From NCBI GenBank assembly GCA_020629235.1, contig JAHDDS010000019.1, positions 1 through 36,053 on the forward strand: a DNA stretch of 36,053 bases, written 5' to 3'. Below, in pieces: positions 8,599 to 18,418 of the stretch. How positions within the stretch are numbered: position 1 is the stretch's first letter; each line of letters opens with the position of its first letter. The translations under genes were made by a program, and so were the position numbers. The DNA is from Planktomarina sp. (GTDB taxonomy: Bacteria; Pseudomonadota; Alphaproteobacteria; Rhodobacterales; Rhodobacteraceae). Under the pieces are notes generated by a model. It worked only from the letters and a program-made list of their open reading frames with translations. It did no database searches and was not told the DNA's origin.

Positions 8599-8907
8599 AT
8601 GGAAGCAATTTTGGCATTGGTTCTGCCTGCACTGTCAGGTGCTGTTGGCGGTAACATCATCGGCAAAGTGTCTGAAACGCTGAACGGCGGCGGCATGATG
8701 AACACAGTTCTGGGGGCCGTTGGCGGCTTGGGCGCAGGCTCGATCCTGGGCGCTGTGGGCATGGACCCAGGCACAGGCGCTGAAATGGCAGACGCTGCGT
8801 CCAATCTGGACATCGGCGCACTGGTGGGCGGAATCGCCGGTGGCGCAGGCGGCGGTGCTGTCCTGGGCGGCGCAGGCGGCCTGATCAAAGGCATGCTGGG
8901 CAAATAA
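8599..8907 (+). CDS. Small glycine-rich hydrophobic protein (glycine-zipper-like), uncharacterised
   Basis: 102 aa, about 30 Gly, GGxGAG/GGIAGGAGGGAVLGGAGG repeats; good SD (AAGGGGAA) before ATG; terminator directly downstream. Confidence 0.75.
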   Translation: MEAILALVLPALSGAVGGNIIGKVSETLNGGGMMNTVLGAVGGLGAGSILGAVGMDPGTGAEMADAASNLDIGALVGGIAGGAGGGAVLGGAGGLIKGMLGK

Positions 8908-8929
8908 GCCCAATTACAAGTGATTTTCG

Positions 8930-8965
8930 GGGCCGCTTTGGGATACCACAGCGGCCCTTGTTTTA
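8930..8965 (+). terminator. Intrinsic terminator after the glycine-rich ORF (GGGCCGCT...AGCGGCCC-TTGTTTTA)
   Basis: Perfect 8-bp stem, 12-nt loop, followed by a T-rich tract. Confidence 0.7.
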
Positions 8966-9013
8966 TCTGGTGACCCCCGATATTTCCGCCATACCGGCTT
9001 GCAGGGGGACGCC

Positions 9014-9871
9014 ATGGCACTGACCGACGCAACCCATTTGGTTTCAACCGCCTGGTTGAAGGACCACTTGGATTCATCAGATTTGCGCATTCTGGATGCC
9101 ACATGGTTTTTGCCCGGGGACGACCGCAACGCGTTCGACAGTTTTGCGACCGCGCACATACCAGGCGCGCGCTTTTTTGACATTGATGATGTGTCTGATC
9201 ACCGATCATCTTTGCCGCATATGCTGCCCCCGGTCGAAAAATTCTTGTCCCGCATTCGAAAGCTTGGGGTGGGCGAAGGTCATACGATCGTCGTTTACGA
9301 CCAGCAGGGCTTGTTCAGCGCAGCCAGGGTTTGGTGGATGTTTCGCCATTTTGGACACGACAACATCGCAGTTTTGGACGGTGGGTTGCCCAAATGGGTG
9401 GCCGACGGTGGCCCCGTCACAAGCGACCCCACGCCCCTGAAAGACCGCCACATGTATGCCGCACCGCGCCCGGACATGGTGCGCGATGTCACGCAAGTGG
9501 CCCATGCCACGAAACTGAAAGATCACGAAATCATTGATGCGCGCGCCCCTGCCCGCTTTAAGGGCGAAGCGACGGAACCCCGCCCCGGCCTGCGGTCTGG
9601 CCACATCCCTGGGTCAAAAAACGTGCCTTTTCAAACTTTGCTGAATGCAGATCACACTCTGAAATCCCCCAGCGACTTGCGCGCGGTGTTCAAAGCGGCC
9701 GGCGTCGATCTGTCGAAACCCGCCATCACAACCTGCGGGTCCGGCGTCACTGCCGCGATCTTGACCCTGGCCCTGGACGTTTTGGGGAAATCGGACCATG
9801 GCCTTTATGACGGAAGCTGGGCTGAATGGGGCCAGTTCCCAACCCTTGCCATCGAAACCGGAGACAGCTGA
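9014..9871 (+). CDS. sseA: 3-mercaptopyruvate/thiosulfate sulfurtransferase (two rhodanese domains)
   Basis: MALTDATHLVSTAWLKDHLDSSDLRILDATWFLPGDDRN..HIPGARFFDID..; catalytic CGSGVTA loop near C-terminus. Confidence 0.92.
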   Translation: MALTDATHLVSTAWLKDHLDSSDLRILDATWFLPGDDRNAFDSFATAHIPGARFFDIDDVSDHRSSLPHMLPPVEKFLSRIRKLGVGEGHTIVVYDQQGLFSAARVWWMFRHFGHDNIAVLDGGLPKWVADGGPVTSDPTPLKDRHMYAAPRPDMVRDVTQVAHATKLKDHEIIDARAPARFKGEATEPRPGLRSGHIPGSKNVPFQTLLNADHTLKSPSDLRAVFKAAGVDLSKPAITTCGSGVTAAILTLALDVLGKSDHGLYDGSWAEWGQFPTLAIETGDS

Positions 9872-11052
9872 TGCTGACCAATCTGACCGCCCAGCCCGAA
9901 GACAAAATCCTGGCCTTGATGGCGCAGTACCGCGCAGACCCCCGCGACACCAAAATCGATTTGGGCGTGGGTGTGTATAAAAACGCCGAAGGGCTGACGC
10001 CCGTGATGCGGTCTGTGAAGGCCGCCGAACAGAAGCTGTGGGAAGAACAAGACAGCAAGTCCTACGTGGGTTTGGCGGGGGACCCTGCCTTTGCCGCAGC
10101 TATGCGGGGATTGATCTTTGGCGAAGGTCTGGCCGAAGATCAAGTGTCTGCAGTGGCCACACCCGGGGGCACCGGCGCAATTCGCCAGGGGTTTGAATTG
10201 ATCAAGCTGGCGGGCACAGGGGCCACGGTGTGGTTGTCTGATCCCACTTGGCCAAATCACCCGTCCATTCTGGATCACTTGGACCTGCCCAAAGCGACGT
10301 ATCGGTATTTTGACGCGCAAAGCTGCAGCGTCGATTTGCCCGCCATGTTGGAAGACCTGGCCAAAGTCAAAGAAGGCGACGTGGTGCTGCTGCACGGCTG
10401 CTGCCACAACCCAACCGGCGCAAATCTGAAACCTGCTGACTTCGACGTTGTCATCGACGCATTGAACGCTGCAGGTGCCATTCCTTTTGTGGACATCGCA
10501 TACCAAGGGTTCGGCGACGGATTGGATGCTGACGCCGCCTTCACGCGCGCCATCGCGGCCCGCTGCCCACAGTTTTTGGTGGCCGCCAGCTGTTCCAAGA
10601 ATTTCGGGATCTACCGCGAACGCACTGGGGTCCTTTTTGCCGTATCGGACGACGAAAGCCTGCGCACAGTGACCCAAGGCAATATGGCATTCTTGAACCG
10701 TCAGAATTTTTCCTTCCCGCCCGATCACGGCGCACGGTTGGTGACGATGATCTTGAATGACGCCACGATGCGCGCCGACTGGGAAGCCGAATTGGAGGAC
10801 ATCCGCACTGGCATGCTTGGCCTGCGGATGCAGCTGTCCGACGCGCTGCGCGCCGAAACCAAGTCCGATCGTTTCAGCTTTGTGGGCGATCACCGGGGCA
10901 TGTTTTCACGTTTGGGCATTGCGCCAGATGCCGTGGCAACACTGCGCGACGACCATGGAATTTACATGGTGGGGGACAGCCGGATCAACATCGCTGGCCT
11001 GAATGCCCAAACGGTGCCGGTGCTGGCCAAGGCCATCGCCCAAGTCATCTAG
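9871..11052 (+). CDS. Aromatic/aspartate aminotransferase (class I PLP)
   Basis: KIDLGVGVYKNAEGLTPVMRSVKAAE..LHGCCHNPTGANL..SCSKNFGIYRERTG: AspC/TyrB family motifs. ATG overlaps the upstream TGA (TGATG). Confidence 0.94.
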   Translation: MLTNLTAQPEDKILALMAQYRADPRDTKIDLGVGVYKNAEGLTPVMRSVKAAEQKLWEEQDSKSYVGLAGDPAFAAAMRGLIFGEGLAEDQVSAVATPGGTGAIRQGFELIKLAGTGATVWLSDPTWPNHPSILDHLDLPKATYRYFDAQSCSVDLPAMLEDLAKVKEGDVVLLHGCCHNPTGANLKPADFDVVIDALNAAGAIPFVDIAYQGFGDGLDADAAFTRAIAARCPQFLVAASCSKNFGIYRERTGVLFAVSDDESLRTVTQGNMAFLNRQNFSFPPDHGARLVTMILNDATMRADWEAELEDIRTGMLGLRMQLSDALRAETKSDRFSFVGDHRGMFSRLGIAPDAVATLRDDHGIYMVGDSRINIAGLNAQTVPVLAKAIAQVI

Positions 11053-11186
11053 CACCCATCGCAGTTGTAATTGTTGCGAAATTGGCGCGATATTTCACGC
11101 CAAACGGGAAAAATTCGAAATCTTCTCCGCGACAAATCAGCGTGGACTCGTTATATACTGCGCAAAACAACAAGAGCATGGACACC

Positions 11187-13355
11187 ATGTCTGCAGGCAA
11201 CAAAAAATCCCGCGCACCTTTGCGTGCTGAAAAACGCGTCACCACACCTGCGCCGAAAAAACCTGTCCGCAAGAAACGTGGGACCGGTAAAATTCGGGGG
11301 GCCTTGTGGTCTTTGATCCTGTTCCCCTTCCGGGTTGTATGGGGTTTTTCGTGGCGCATCGGCGTGATGATGGCCCTGATCCTTGGGTTTTCTGTGCTCT
11401 ATATATCCACCAATTTGCCGCCAGCTGTGGATCTTGTGGATGGGCGCGCCAAAGGGTCTGTCACCATGCTGGACCGCAACGGCGAAGTGTTTGCCTGGCG
11501 CGGGGATCAGTTCGGCGGGCTGGTCACGGCGAATTCTGTATCGCCCTATTTGAAAAACGGTGTCATCGCGACAGAAGACAAACGCTTTTATCGCCATCCT
11601 GGCATTGACCCCCGCGGTATTGCATCCGCCATCCGCATCAATATGCGCGAAGGCCGCGGACCGTTTTCCGGCAACGGCGGGTCCACCATCACCCAACAAA
11701 CTGCAAAACTTCTGTGTTTGGGCGTGCCCTACGATCGCGAAAAGTGGGAATCTGAGCGCGCGTATGAACAAGACTGCCGGCGCACCACCATTTGGCGGAA
11801 GGTGAAAGAAGCCGTCTATGCCCTGGCGATGGAAGCCAAATTCACCAAAGACGAAATCCTGACCATTTATCTGAACCGCGCCTTTTTGGGCGCAGGGTCG
11901 CGGGGTTTTGAAGCCGCATCCCAACGCTATTTCGGCATTTCCGCCAAGGAAGTGGACGGGGGCCAAGCCGCCATGTTGGCCGGACTTTTGAAGGCACCGT
12001 CCTATTACGCCCCCACCAACAGCCTGGAGCGGGCCCAAGGCCGCGCAAATGTGGTCGTGGGATTGATGGAAGAGCAGGGATATCTGACCAAGGGCGAAGC
12101 GGAATTTGCCAAGGCAAAGCCTGCCAGCCTCAGCCCGGCGGCCAAGGCCAAAGCGGGCGGATATTTTGCGGATTGGTTGATGGCGTCTGGCCCCAACTTC
12201 TTCACCCGCACGACCATGGATGACGTTGTGATCACCGCAACCCTGGACCCACGCGTGCAGGCCGCCACAGAACGTGCCATCACCAACGTGTTCGCCGAAC
12301 GTGTCAGCAAGTCCTCAAAGGCCGAAGTGGCAGCAGTGGTCTTGGCCCCAGACGGGGCGGTTTTGGCCATGGTGGGCGGTCGCAAAAAAGGGATCGTGGG
12401 GGCCTTTAACCGGGCAACCCAAGCCAAGCGCCAAACGGGATCGATCTTCAAACCCTTCGTCTTTGCAGCCGCCATGGCCAACGGTTGGAGTCCCAATGAC
12501 AAAATCAAAGACGAAGCCGTAACGTACCGCCAGCGCGGGTCGGACCCGTGGCGGCCCAAGAACTTCACCAAGCGCTTCAAGGGCAACGTCACATTGACCC
12601 AAGCCTTGATGGAAAGCATCAACATCCCCGCCGTTAAGTTGAGCGAGGACGTGGGCCGCGAAAAAGTGCGTGCCACCGCTGCCGCATTCGGCATCACCAG
12701 CCCGCTGGCCCAAGGCCCTGCCCTGGCCCTTGGTGTGTCCGAAAGCAGCGTTTTGGAAATGACCGGGGCGTTTGCGGGCATCCTTGCGGGCGGCGTCGAA
12801 GTGCAGCCCTATGGCGTTCGCGAACTGCGGTACCGCGGCGACAACGAACCCCTGTTGACCCAGCCTGATGGATACGGTGCCCGCGTCGTGCCTGCGTCGG
12901 TCGCTGAAGAATTGACCTATATGATGCACTTGGTGATCGAACGCGGCACGGGCAAACGGGCCAAGGTTACCGGCATCGAATCTGCGGGCAAGACCGGCAC
13001 CACCCAAGCCGCCAAGGATGCTTGGTTCATCGGCTTTACGTCCGACTATGTGATTGGGGTCTGGATGGGGTACGACGACAACACCCCGTTAAAGGGCACA
13101 ACGGGCAGCGGCCTTCCAGCGGAAATTTGGAAGCAAATCATGCTGGGGGTGGCAAACGGCAAAAGCCCGGCCCCCCTGCCCATGCGCCGCGCTGCCCCTG
13201 TGCAGGACATCCAGGCGGTGGCAGCACAAACGGTGAAGGAAACTGTCAAAAAGGCCATCAAAGAACAGGCCAAACCGAAAAAGCAGCCGCAGCCCAAGCA
13301 GGACCGCGACAGCGCCATTGTCGATGCATTGATCGGAATTCTGGGCGGAAATTAA
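11187..13355 (+). CDS. Class A penicillin-binding protein (bifunctional transglycosylase/transpeptidase, PBP1 family)
   Basis: Basic N-terminus then TM; EDKRFYRHPGIDPRGIASAIRIN..GGSTITQQ glycosyltransferase motifs; transpeptidase GSIFKPF (SxxK), SIN, KTGTT. Confidence 0.94.
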   Translation: MSAGNKKSRAPLRAEKRVTTPAPKKPVRKKRGTGKIRGALWSLILFPFRVVWGFSWRIGVMMALILGFSVLYISTNLPPAVDLVDGRAKGSVTMLDRNGEVFAWRGDQFGGLVTANSVSPYLKNGVIATEDKRFYRHPGIDPRGIASAIRINMREGRGPFSGNGGSTITQQTAKLLCLGVPYDREKWESERAYEQDCRRTTIWRKVKEAVYALAMEAKFTKDEILTIYLNRAFLGAGSRGFEAASQRYFGISAKEVDGGQAAMLAGLLKAPSYYAPTNSLERAQGRANVVVGLMEEQGYLTKGEAEFAKAKPASLSPAAKAKAGGYFADWLMASGPNFFTRTTMDDVVITATLDPRVQAATERAITNVFAERVSKSSKAEVAAVVLAPDGAVLAMVGGRKKGIVGAFNRATQAKRQTGSIFKPFVFAAAMANGWSPNDKIKDEAVTYRQRGSDPWRPKNFTKRFKGNVTLTQALMESINIPAVKLSEDVGREKVRATAAAFGITSPLAQGPALALGVSESSVLEMTGAFAGILAGGVEVQPYGVRELRYRGDNEPLLTQPDGYGARVVPASVAEELTYMMHLVIERGTGKRAKVTGIESAGKTGTTQAAKDAWFIGFTSDYVIGVWMGYDDNTPLKGTTGSGLPAEIWKQIMLGVANGKSPAPLPMRRAAPVQDIQAVAAQTVKETVKKAIKEQAKPKKQPQPKQDRDSAIVDALIGILGGN

Positions 13356-13357
13356 CG

Positions 13358-13388
13358 GCGGGCTTGGGGAAGACACCCCAGGCCCCGC
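13358..13388. terminator. Bidirectional terminator-like hairpin between convergent PBP and mlaC genes
   Basis: GCGGGCTTGGGG-aagaca-CCCCAGGCCCCGC: long GC-rich stem with one G-T wobble and one bulge in the 34-bp convergent gap. Confidence 0.55.
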
Positions 13389-13389
13389 G

Positions 13390-13995
13390 TTATCCCAGCT
13401 TGGCCAAATCGCGGGTCAAGCGGCCGATGTTGCCGCCCCGCCGGTCAAGCAAGGCACCAATTTCCACACGTTCGGATGACAAAAGACTGATGCCTTCGAT
13501 GATGATGTCGAAAAACAGATCGCGCCCGGACCGGTCCGACACGCGGAAGGCCACGTCGAACGGCGATGACCCGCGCAGGTTCACACTGGACACCACCTCG
13601 AAGAACTTGCCGCGATTGACTGTGTTCTTCACCTTGATCTGACCGCCGATGAATTCACGGAACCGCTTGCCGTACTTGCGCGCGATGTACCCCTGAAACG
13701 CTTTGGTGAAATTCGACAGTTCCGCCCGGCTGGCCCGACGGGCATCGGCCCCCAAAGCCGATCGCGCAATGGTGGGAACGTCGGCGTAGCGCACGAAGAT
13801 GCGCTCGAAATCCCGGATCATCGCGCCTTCGGACTTACCCGATGCAATCACACGATTGATTTCCCCCACCAGGGTGTTCACCAAACGGGTCGCTTGGGAC
13901 TGTGTCAGGGCAACGGCGGGACCTGCAACCATAACCGCGGCCGTCCCAAACAGGACAGCGCGGCGGGTCATACTGGCATTTTCAAAATTCTTCAT
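13390..13995 (-). CDS. mlaC: MlaC/Ttg2D family phospholipid-binding ABC transport protein
   Basis: Tat/Sec-like N-terminus (MTRRAVLFGTAAVMVAGPAVA), FERIFVRYADVPTIARSALGADARRAS..FTKAFQGYIARKYGKRF: MlaC pattern. Start 13995 or 13971. Confidence 0.88.
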   Translation of the reverse strand: MKNFENASMTRRAVLFGTAAVMVAGPAVALTQSQATRLVNTLVGEINRVIASGKSEGAMIRDFERIFVRYADVPTIARSALGADARRASRAELSNFTKAFQGYIARKYGKRFREFIGGQIKVKNTVNRGKFFEVVSSVNLRGSSPFDVAFRVSDRSGRDLFFDIIIEGISLLSSERVEIGALLDRRGGNIGRLTRDLAKLG

Positions 13996-14710
13996 AGGGA
14001 TCAATATAGGGATCGATGTACCCATCGCCAGCCCCCTTATCCAACTCAAACCGGCGATTTTGCAGATAAATCAGCCGCGCTTGGGCATAACTGTCGGCGC
14101 TTTCGTACAGGATTTCATCAATCTGATTGCCCAAAACGTGGCGCGTTTGCAGTTGTTCGCCAACCCGCGCCGTGCGCCGCACCCGGGCTTGCGGGCGATT
14201 TAGGACATAACTGGCAGGGTCCAAAAAGATGTCCACCAAAAAGCCTGCAGCATCGCGTTCCGTGGACGGCCCCAACAAGGGCAATTCAACATAAGCCCCT
14301 TCCTGCACGCCCCAGGTTTCCAAAGTTTCGCCAAAATCTGTGTCCACTTCTTCAACCCCCCAGTGGGTGGATGGGTCCAACAGCCCCCCCAAGCCATAGG
14401 TGGTGTTGAACAAGAACCGCACAGTGTTTTGGCCCGCGCCTTTGAAATCACCCTGCAAAATGTTGTTTAAAATTTTGCCCGGCAGGCTCAGGTTATCTGA
14501 AAAATTGGTGACACCATCTTCGATCGGATCGGGCACAACCACGTCATAGGCCCGTGCCACAGGTCGCACGATGTTGCGATCCAAAGCTTTGTTGAACGCG
14601 TGGGTTTTGCGGTTCATCTTTTCATAAGGGTCGTGAACCGCCACCCCATCGGGGGCGACAGAACACCCCACCAAAAAGATCATTGTCGCTATACTAAATA
14701 GAATTTTCAT
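13982..14710 (-). CDS. mlaA: MlaA (VacJ) family outer-membrane lipoprotein
   Basis: Lipobox FLVGC; DPYEKMNRKTHAFNKALDRNIVRPVARAYDVVVPDPIEDGVTNFSDNLSLP..LNNILQGDFKGA: VacJ motifs. Confidence 0.93.
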   Translation of the reverse strand: MKILFSIATMIFLVGCSVAPDGVAVHDPYEKMNRKTHAFNKALDRNIVRPVARAYDVVVPDPIEDGVTNFSDNLSLPGKILNNILQGDFKGAGQNTVRFLFNTTYGLGGLLDPSTHWGVEEVDTDFGETLETWGVQEGAYVELPLLGPSTERDAAGFLVDIFLDPASYVLNRPQARVRRTARVGEQLQTRHVLGNQIDEILYESADSYAQARLIYLQNRRFELDKGAGDGYIDPYIDPYEEF

Positions 14711-14855
14711 AACATCATCGCGTGCATTAAGCTTGGTATAGAAGCACCTTTAACCATTTGCGGCATAGGAACGTAAGGCATGTGCACCAAAAATTTCACA
14801 ACCCACGCGCAACCTATCTGATGTTACGCTGCAACCCCACAAAGGCCAAATCACG

Positions 14856-16589
14856 ATGACACCAGATTTGGCACAAGGCCGGGCGGAACTGCGCAAAGCG
14901 CGATCCCAAAGCCGGGGTCTGTTTTGGGCCGTTGGCGTGTTCAGCTTGTTTGCAAACATGCTGATGATGACCGGACCGCTGTACATGTTGCAGGTGTATG
15001 ACCGGGTGCTGTCGTCCCGATCTGAAGCAACCTTGGTGGCTTTGTCCGTGTTGGTGGTGTTCTTGTACGGGGTCATGGGCATTTTGGACTATTCCCGCGG
15101 TCGGGTCATGGCCCGTGTCGGGGCGCGCTTTCAGTCCAGCTTGGACCAGCGTGTTTTCTCGGCCGTTTTGCGCAAATCATCGCTGCCATCAACGGACAAA
15201 CCCGTCACGGGCATACGGGATTTGGAAAACGTGCAACGGGTGATGACGTCGCCTGTATTGATGTCTGTCTTTGATCTGCCGTGGACCCCGATATTCCTTT
15301 TTGGGATTTGGATTTTCAATCCGCTGTTGGGCATGCTGGCCATCGGCGGCGGGTTGGTTCTGGTGGTCATCACGGTCCTGAACCAGATGATGACCCGGAA
15401 TTCCATGGCCCTGTCCCAGCAAGCCACTGTGAAGTCAGAACTTCTGTCCGAACAAATTCGATCGGAATCCGAAATGGTTCGGTCCCTGGGGATGCAGGGT
15501 GCCACCTTCCGCCGATGGTTCCAAACCCGCACCAAAGCCCTGAACGCCAGCATTGCAACCGCAGACGTTGGCGGCACATTTACGACGCTGACAAAGACGT
15601 TCCGGTTGATGCTTCAATCTGCCATCCTGGGGCTTGGGGCGTGGCTGGTTTTGCAAGGCGAACTGTCACCAGGTGCAATGATCGCCGGTTCAATCTTGTT
15701 GGGACGGGCGCTGCAACCCATTGAAATGGCGATCGGGCAATGGCCCATGCTGCAGGGGGCCGCGAAAAGCTGGCACAATTTGGCAGAACTTTTGTCGGAA
15801 ATCCCGCCTGAAACTGAAAAAACGCCGCTGCCAAAACCCCAAGCCCTTTTGGATGTGCAACAGATGACAATCATACCGCCCGGCCAATCCCAAGCGGCCC
15901 TGCGTATGGTATCTTTCAAGTTGGAACCCGGCCAAGCCTGCGGTGTCATTGGCCCGTCTGGCGCGGGCAAATCCACCCTGGCGCGGGCTTTGACCGGCGT
16001 TTGGCGACCCGCCGGTGGCCACGTCCGCCTGGATGGCGCATCGCTTGACAACTATGACCCGGACGTCTTGGGCAGCCATATTGGGTACCTGCCCCAAAGG
16101 GTGCAATTGTTTGAAGGAACCATCGCTGAAAACATTGCGCGCTTGTCGGACACCCCTGATCCCGATGCCATTCACGCCGCCGCCAAAGCGGCCGGGGCTT
16201 ACAACATGATTTTGGAATTGCCTGATGGGTTTGACACGGTGGTGACGCCAAACGGGGGCCGTTTGTCCGGCGGGCAAATCCAGCGCATCGGTTTGGCCCG
16301 GGCGATGTACGGGGACCCGGTGGTCTTGGTGCTGGATGAACCGAACTCGAACCTCGACAACGACGGAAATATGGCTTTGAACCAAGCCATTCGCGATTTC
16401 AAAGCCGCGGGCAAAGCCATCCTGATCATGGCCCATCGCCCCGCTGCCATCCAAGAATGCGACATGTTGTTGATGATCGAAGACGGCGCCCGCAAAGCCT
16501 TCGGGCCGAAAGAAGCCGTCTTGCAAGAAGTGGTGAAAAATCACGCCGCGATCCAAGCAGCGCCGCCCCAAAGCGCAGGAGTGTCCTGA
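14856..16589 (+). CDS. Type I secretion system permease/ATPase (PrtD/HlyB type)
   Basis: TM domain then Walker [10 protein letters not shown], signature [14 protein letters not shown], Walker [13 protein letters not shown]; next gene is an HlyD adaptor. Confidence 0.94.
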   Translation: MTPDLAQGRAELRKARSQSRGLFWAVGVFSLFANMLMMTGPLYMLQVYDRVLSSRSEATLVALSVLVVFLYGVMGILDYSRGRVMARVGARFQSSLDQRVFSAVLRKSSLPSTDKPVTGIRDLENVQRVMTSPVLMSVFDLPWTPIFLFGIWIFNPLLGMLAIGGGLVLVVITVLNQMMTRNSMALSQQATVKSELLSEQIRSESEMVRSLGMQGATFRRWFQTRTKALNASIATADVGGTFTTLTKTFRLMLQSAILGLGAWLVLQGELSPGAMIAGSILLGRALQPIEMAIGQWPMLQGAAKSWHNLAELLSEIPPETEKTPLPKPQALLDVQQMTIIPPGQSQAALRMVSFKLEPGQACGVIGPSGAGKSTLARALTGVWRPAGGHVRLDGASLDNYDPDVLGSHIGYLPQRVQLFEGTIAENIARLSDTPDPDAIHAAAKAAGAYNMILELPDGFDTVVTPNGGRLSGGQIQRIGLARAMYGDPVVLVLDEPNSNLDNDGNMALNQAIRDFKAAGKAILIMAHRPAAIQECDMLLMIEDGARKAFGPKEAVLQEVVKNHAAIQAAPPQSAGVS

Positions 16590-16590
16590 T

Positions 16591-17883
16591 ATGAAATGGT
16601 CTGCTTGGCGTCCTTTGATCATCGGCTTTCTGGGATTGGCGGTCCTGTTGGGGGGCTTTGGCACTTGGGCCACAATGGCCAATTTGTCTGGGGCGATTAT
16701 CGCTTCGGGGCAGGTCGAAGTGGACCGCAATCGCCAAATCGTGCAGCACCCCGACGGCGGCGTTGTGGCGGAAATCCACGTGGACGAAGGCCAGACTGTG
16801 GGCAAAGGCGACGTTTTGCTGACCTTGGATCGCACCTTGTTGGCATCAGAACTTACCATCACAGAAGGCCAGCTTTTCGAACTTATGGCGCGCCGTGGCC
16901 GGTTAGAGGCCGAACGCGATGACCTGGAAACGATAAATTTCGACCCGGAACTGCAAGAATTCGCGTCCCAAAATACAGACATCCAGGCGCTGATGGACGG
17001 CCAATCGCGCTTGTTTGTGGCCCGCAAAGACACACTGGCGCGGGAATTTGAACAATTGCGCAAACGCCGTGACCAAATCACCAGCCAAATTGCAGGCATC
17101 GCGGCGCAACAAGAAGCGCTGTCGATCCAAAGCACTTTGTTGGCGGAAGAACTTCAAAGCCAGCAAGACCTTCTGAAAAAGGGCTTAACCCGCGCGTCCA
17201 GCGTTTTGGCGCTGCAACGGCAGGAAGCCGATATCCTTGGGAATTTGGGCAATCTGACTGCTGCCAAAGCCGAAGCAGAAGGCCGCATCACCGAGCTTGA
17301 GATCGAAATCATCCGCCGCAGCACCGCGCGCCGTGAACAAGCCATTTCTGAGTTGCGCGAATTGCAGTTCCGCGAAAACACCACCGCCGAACAGCGTCGC
17401 GGCATTGCAGAGCGGCTGGACCGTATGGAAATCAAGGCCCCGGTGTCAGGCATTGTCTATGGCTTGACGGTGTTTGGCGCACAGTCGGTTGTGCGCCCAG
17501 CGGACCCAGTGTTGTATCTTGTGCCCCAAGACCGCCCGCTGGTGATCGCCAGCCAAGTCGACCCTTTGCACATTGACCAAGTCTTCGTGGGCCAAGAAGT
17601 GACGCTTCGGATTGCCGCATTTGACCAACGCACCACGCCAGAATTGTTCGGAACCGTCACCCTTGTGTCCGCCGATGCCTTTACGGACCAGTCGACACAA
17701 ATCAGTTTCTATCGCGCTGAAATCGTCTTGAACCCTGGCGAATTGGCCCGCTTGCCAGAAGGCCGCGTATTGATCCCGGGCATGCCTGTGGAAAGCTTTA
17801 TTCGAACCGAAGATCGGTCCCCTTTGGCATATCTGACCAAACCGTTGACAGACTATTTCGTGCGGGCCCTGCGCGAAAGCTGA
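16591..17883 (+). CDS. HlyD-family type I secretion periplasmic adaptor subunit
   Basis: N-terminal [50 protein letters not shown], long coiled coil, [33 protein letters not shown]. Confidence 0.94.
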   Translation: MKWSAWRPLIIGFLGLAVLLGGFGTWATMANLSGAIIASGQVEVDRNRQIVQHPDGGVVAEIHVDEGQTVGKGDVLLTLDRTLLASELTITEGQLFELMARRGRLEAERDDLETINFDPELQEFASQNTDIQALMDGQSRLFVARKDTLAREFEQLRKRRDQITSQIAGIAAQQEALSIQSTLLAEELQSQQDLLKKGLTRASSVLALQRQEADILGNLGNLTAAKAEAEGRITELEIEIIRRSTARREQAISELRELQFRENTTAEQRRGIAERLDRMEIKAPVSGIVYGLTVFGAQSVVRPADPVLYLVPQDRPLVIASQVDPLHIDQVFVGQEVTLRIAAFDQRTTPELFGTVTLVSADAFTDQSTQISFYRAEIVLNPGELARLPEGRVLIPGMPVESFIRTEDRSPLAYLTKPLTDYFVRALRES

Positions 17884-17953
17884 CCGTACAAGACTTTTCA
17901 CCACCGCTTTTTCCGCATAGGCATCTTCCAAACCGATTTCTTTGGAGGATGAC

Positions 17954-18418
17954 ATGTCCGGAACGTTCGAAACCAATTTGGCCAAGCTTGGCATCACACT
18001 GCCAGATGCACCCGCGCCCGCCGCAAACTATGTACCGTTTGTTCAGGTTGGGGATTTGGTGTTTGTATCAGGTCAAATCAGCCAAGACGACGAAGGTTTC
18101 ATCACCGGCAAGTTGGGCGACACCATGTCCGTGGAAGACGGTGCGAAAGCCGCGCGTACTTGCGCCATTTCTCTCTTATCCCAAGTTAAGGCCGCGTGCG
18201 GGGGGGATTTGGACCGCTTGGTGCGGGTGGTGAAATTGTCCGGGTTTGTGAATTCGACCCAAGATTTCACAGAACAGCCCAAAGTCATTAATGGTGCGTC
18301 CGATTTGTTGGCAGAAGCCTTGGGGGATGCCGGGCGGCATGCGCGCGCTGCTGTATCTTCACCGTCCCTGCCGATGGGTGTTGCTGTTGAAATTGAAGGC
18401 GTGTTTCAAATCAAATGA
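17954..18418 (+). CDS. RidA family (YjgF/UK114) protein
   Basis: MSGTFETNLAKLGITLPDAPAPAANYVPFVQVGDLVFVSGQISQ..ARAAVSSPSLPMGVAVEIEGVFQI. Confidence 0.92.
   Translation: MSGTFETNLAKLGITLPDAPAPAANYVPFVQVGDLVFVSGQISQDDEGFITGKLGDTMSVEDGAKAARTCAISLLSQVKAACGGDLDRLVRVVKLSGFVNSTQDFTEQPKVINGASDLLAEALGDAGRHARAAVSSPSLPMGVAVEIEGVFQIK

Noticed and set aside
9805-10893. 362-aa minus ORF antisense to the aminotransferase
   Set aside because: Shadow frame of a well-conserved aminotransferase.
11129-11159. Sigma-70-like promoter upstream of the PBP gene (TATACT at 11154-11159)
   Set aside because: A decent -10 but no convincing -35 at proper spacing; too weak to list as a feature.
15690-17135. 481-aa minus ORF spanning the T1SS ABC and HlyD genes
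   Set aside because: Low-complexity composition; both + strand genes have full domain motifs.
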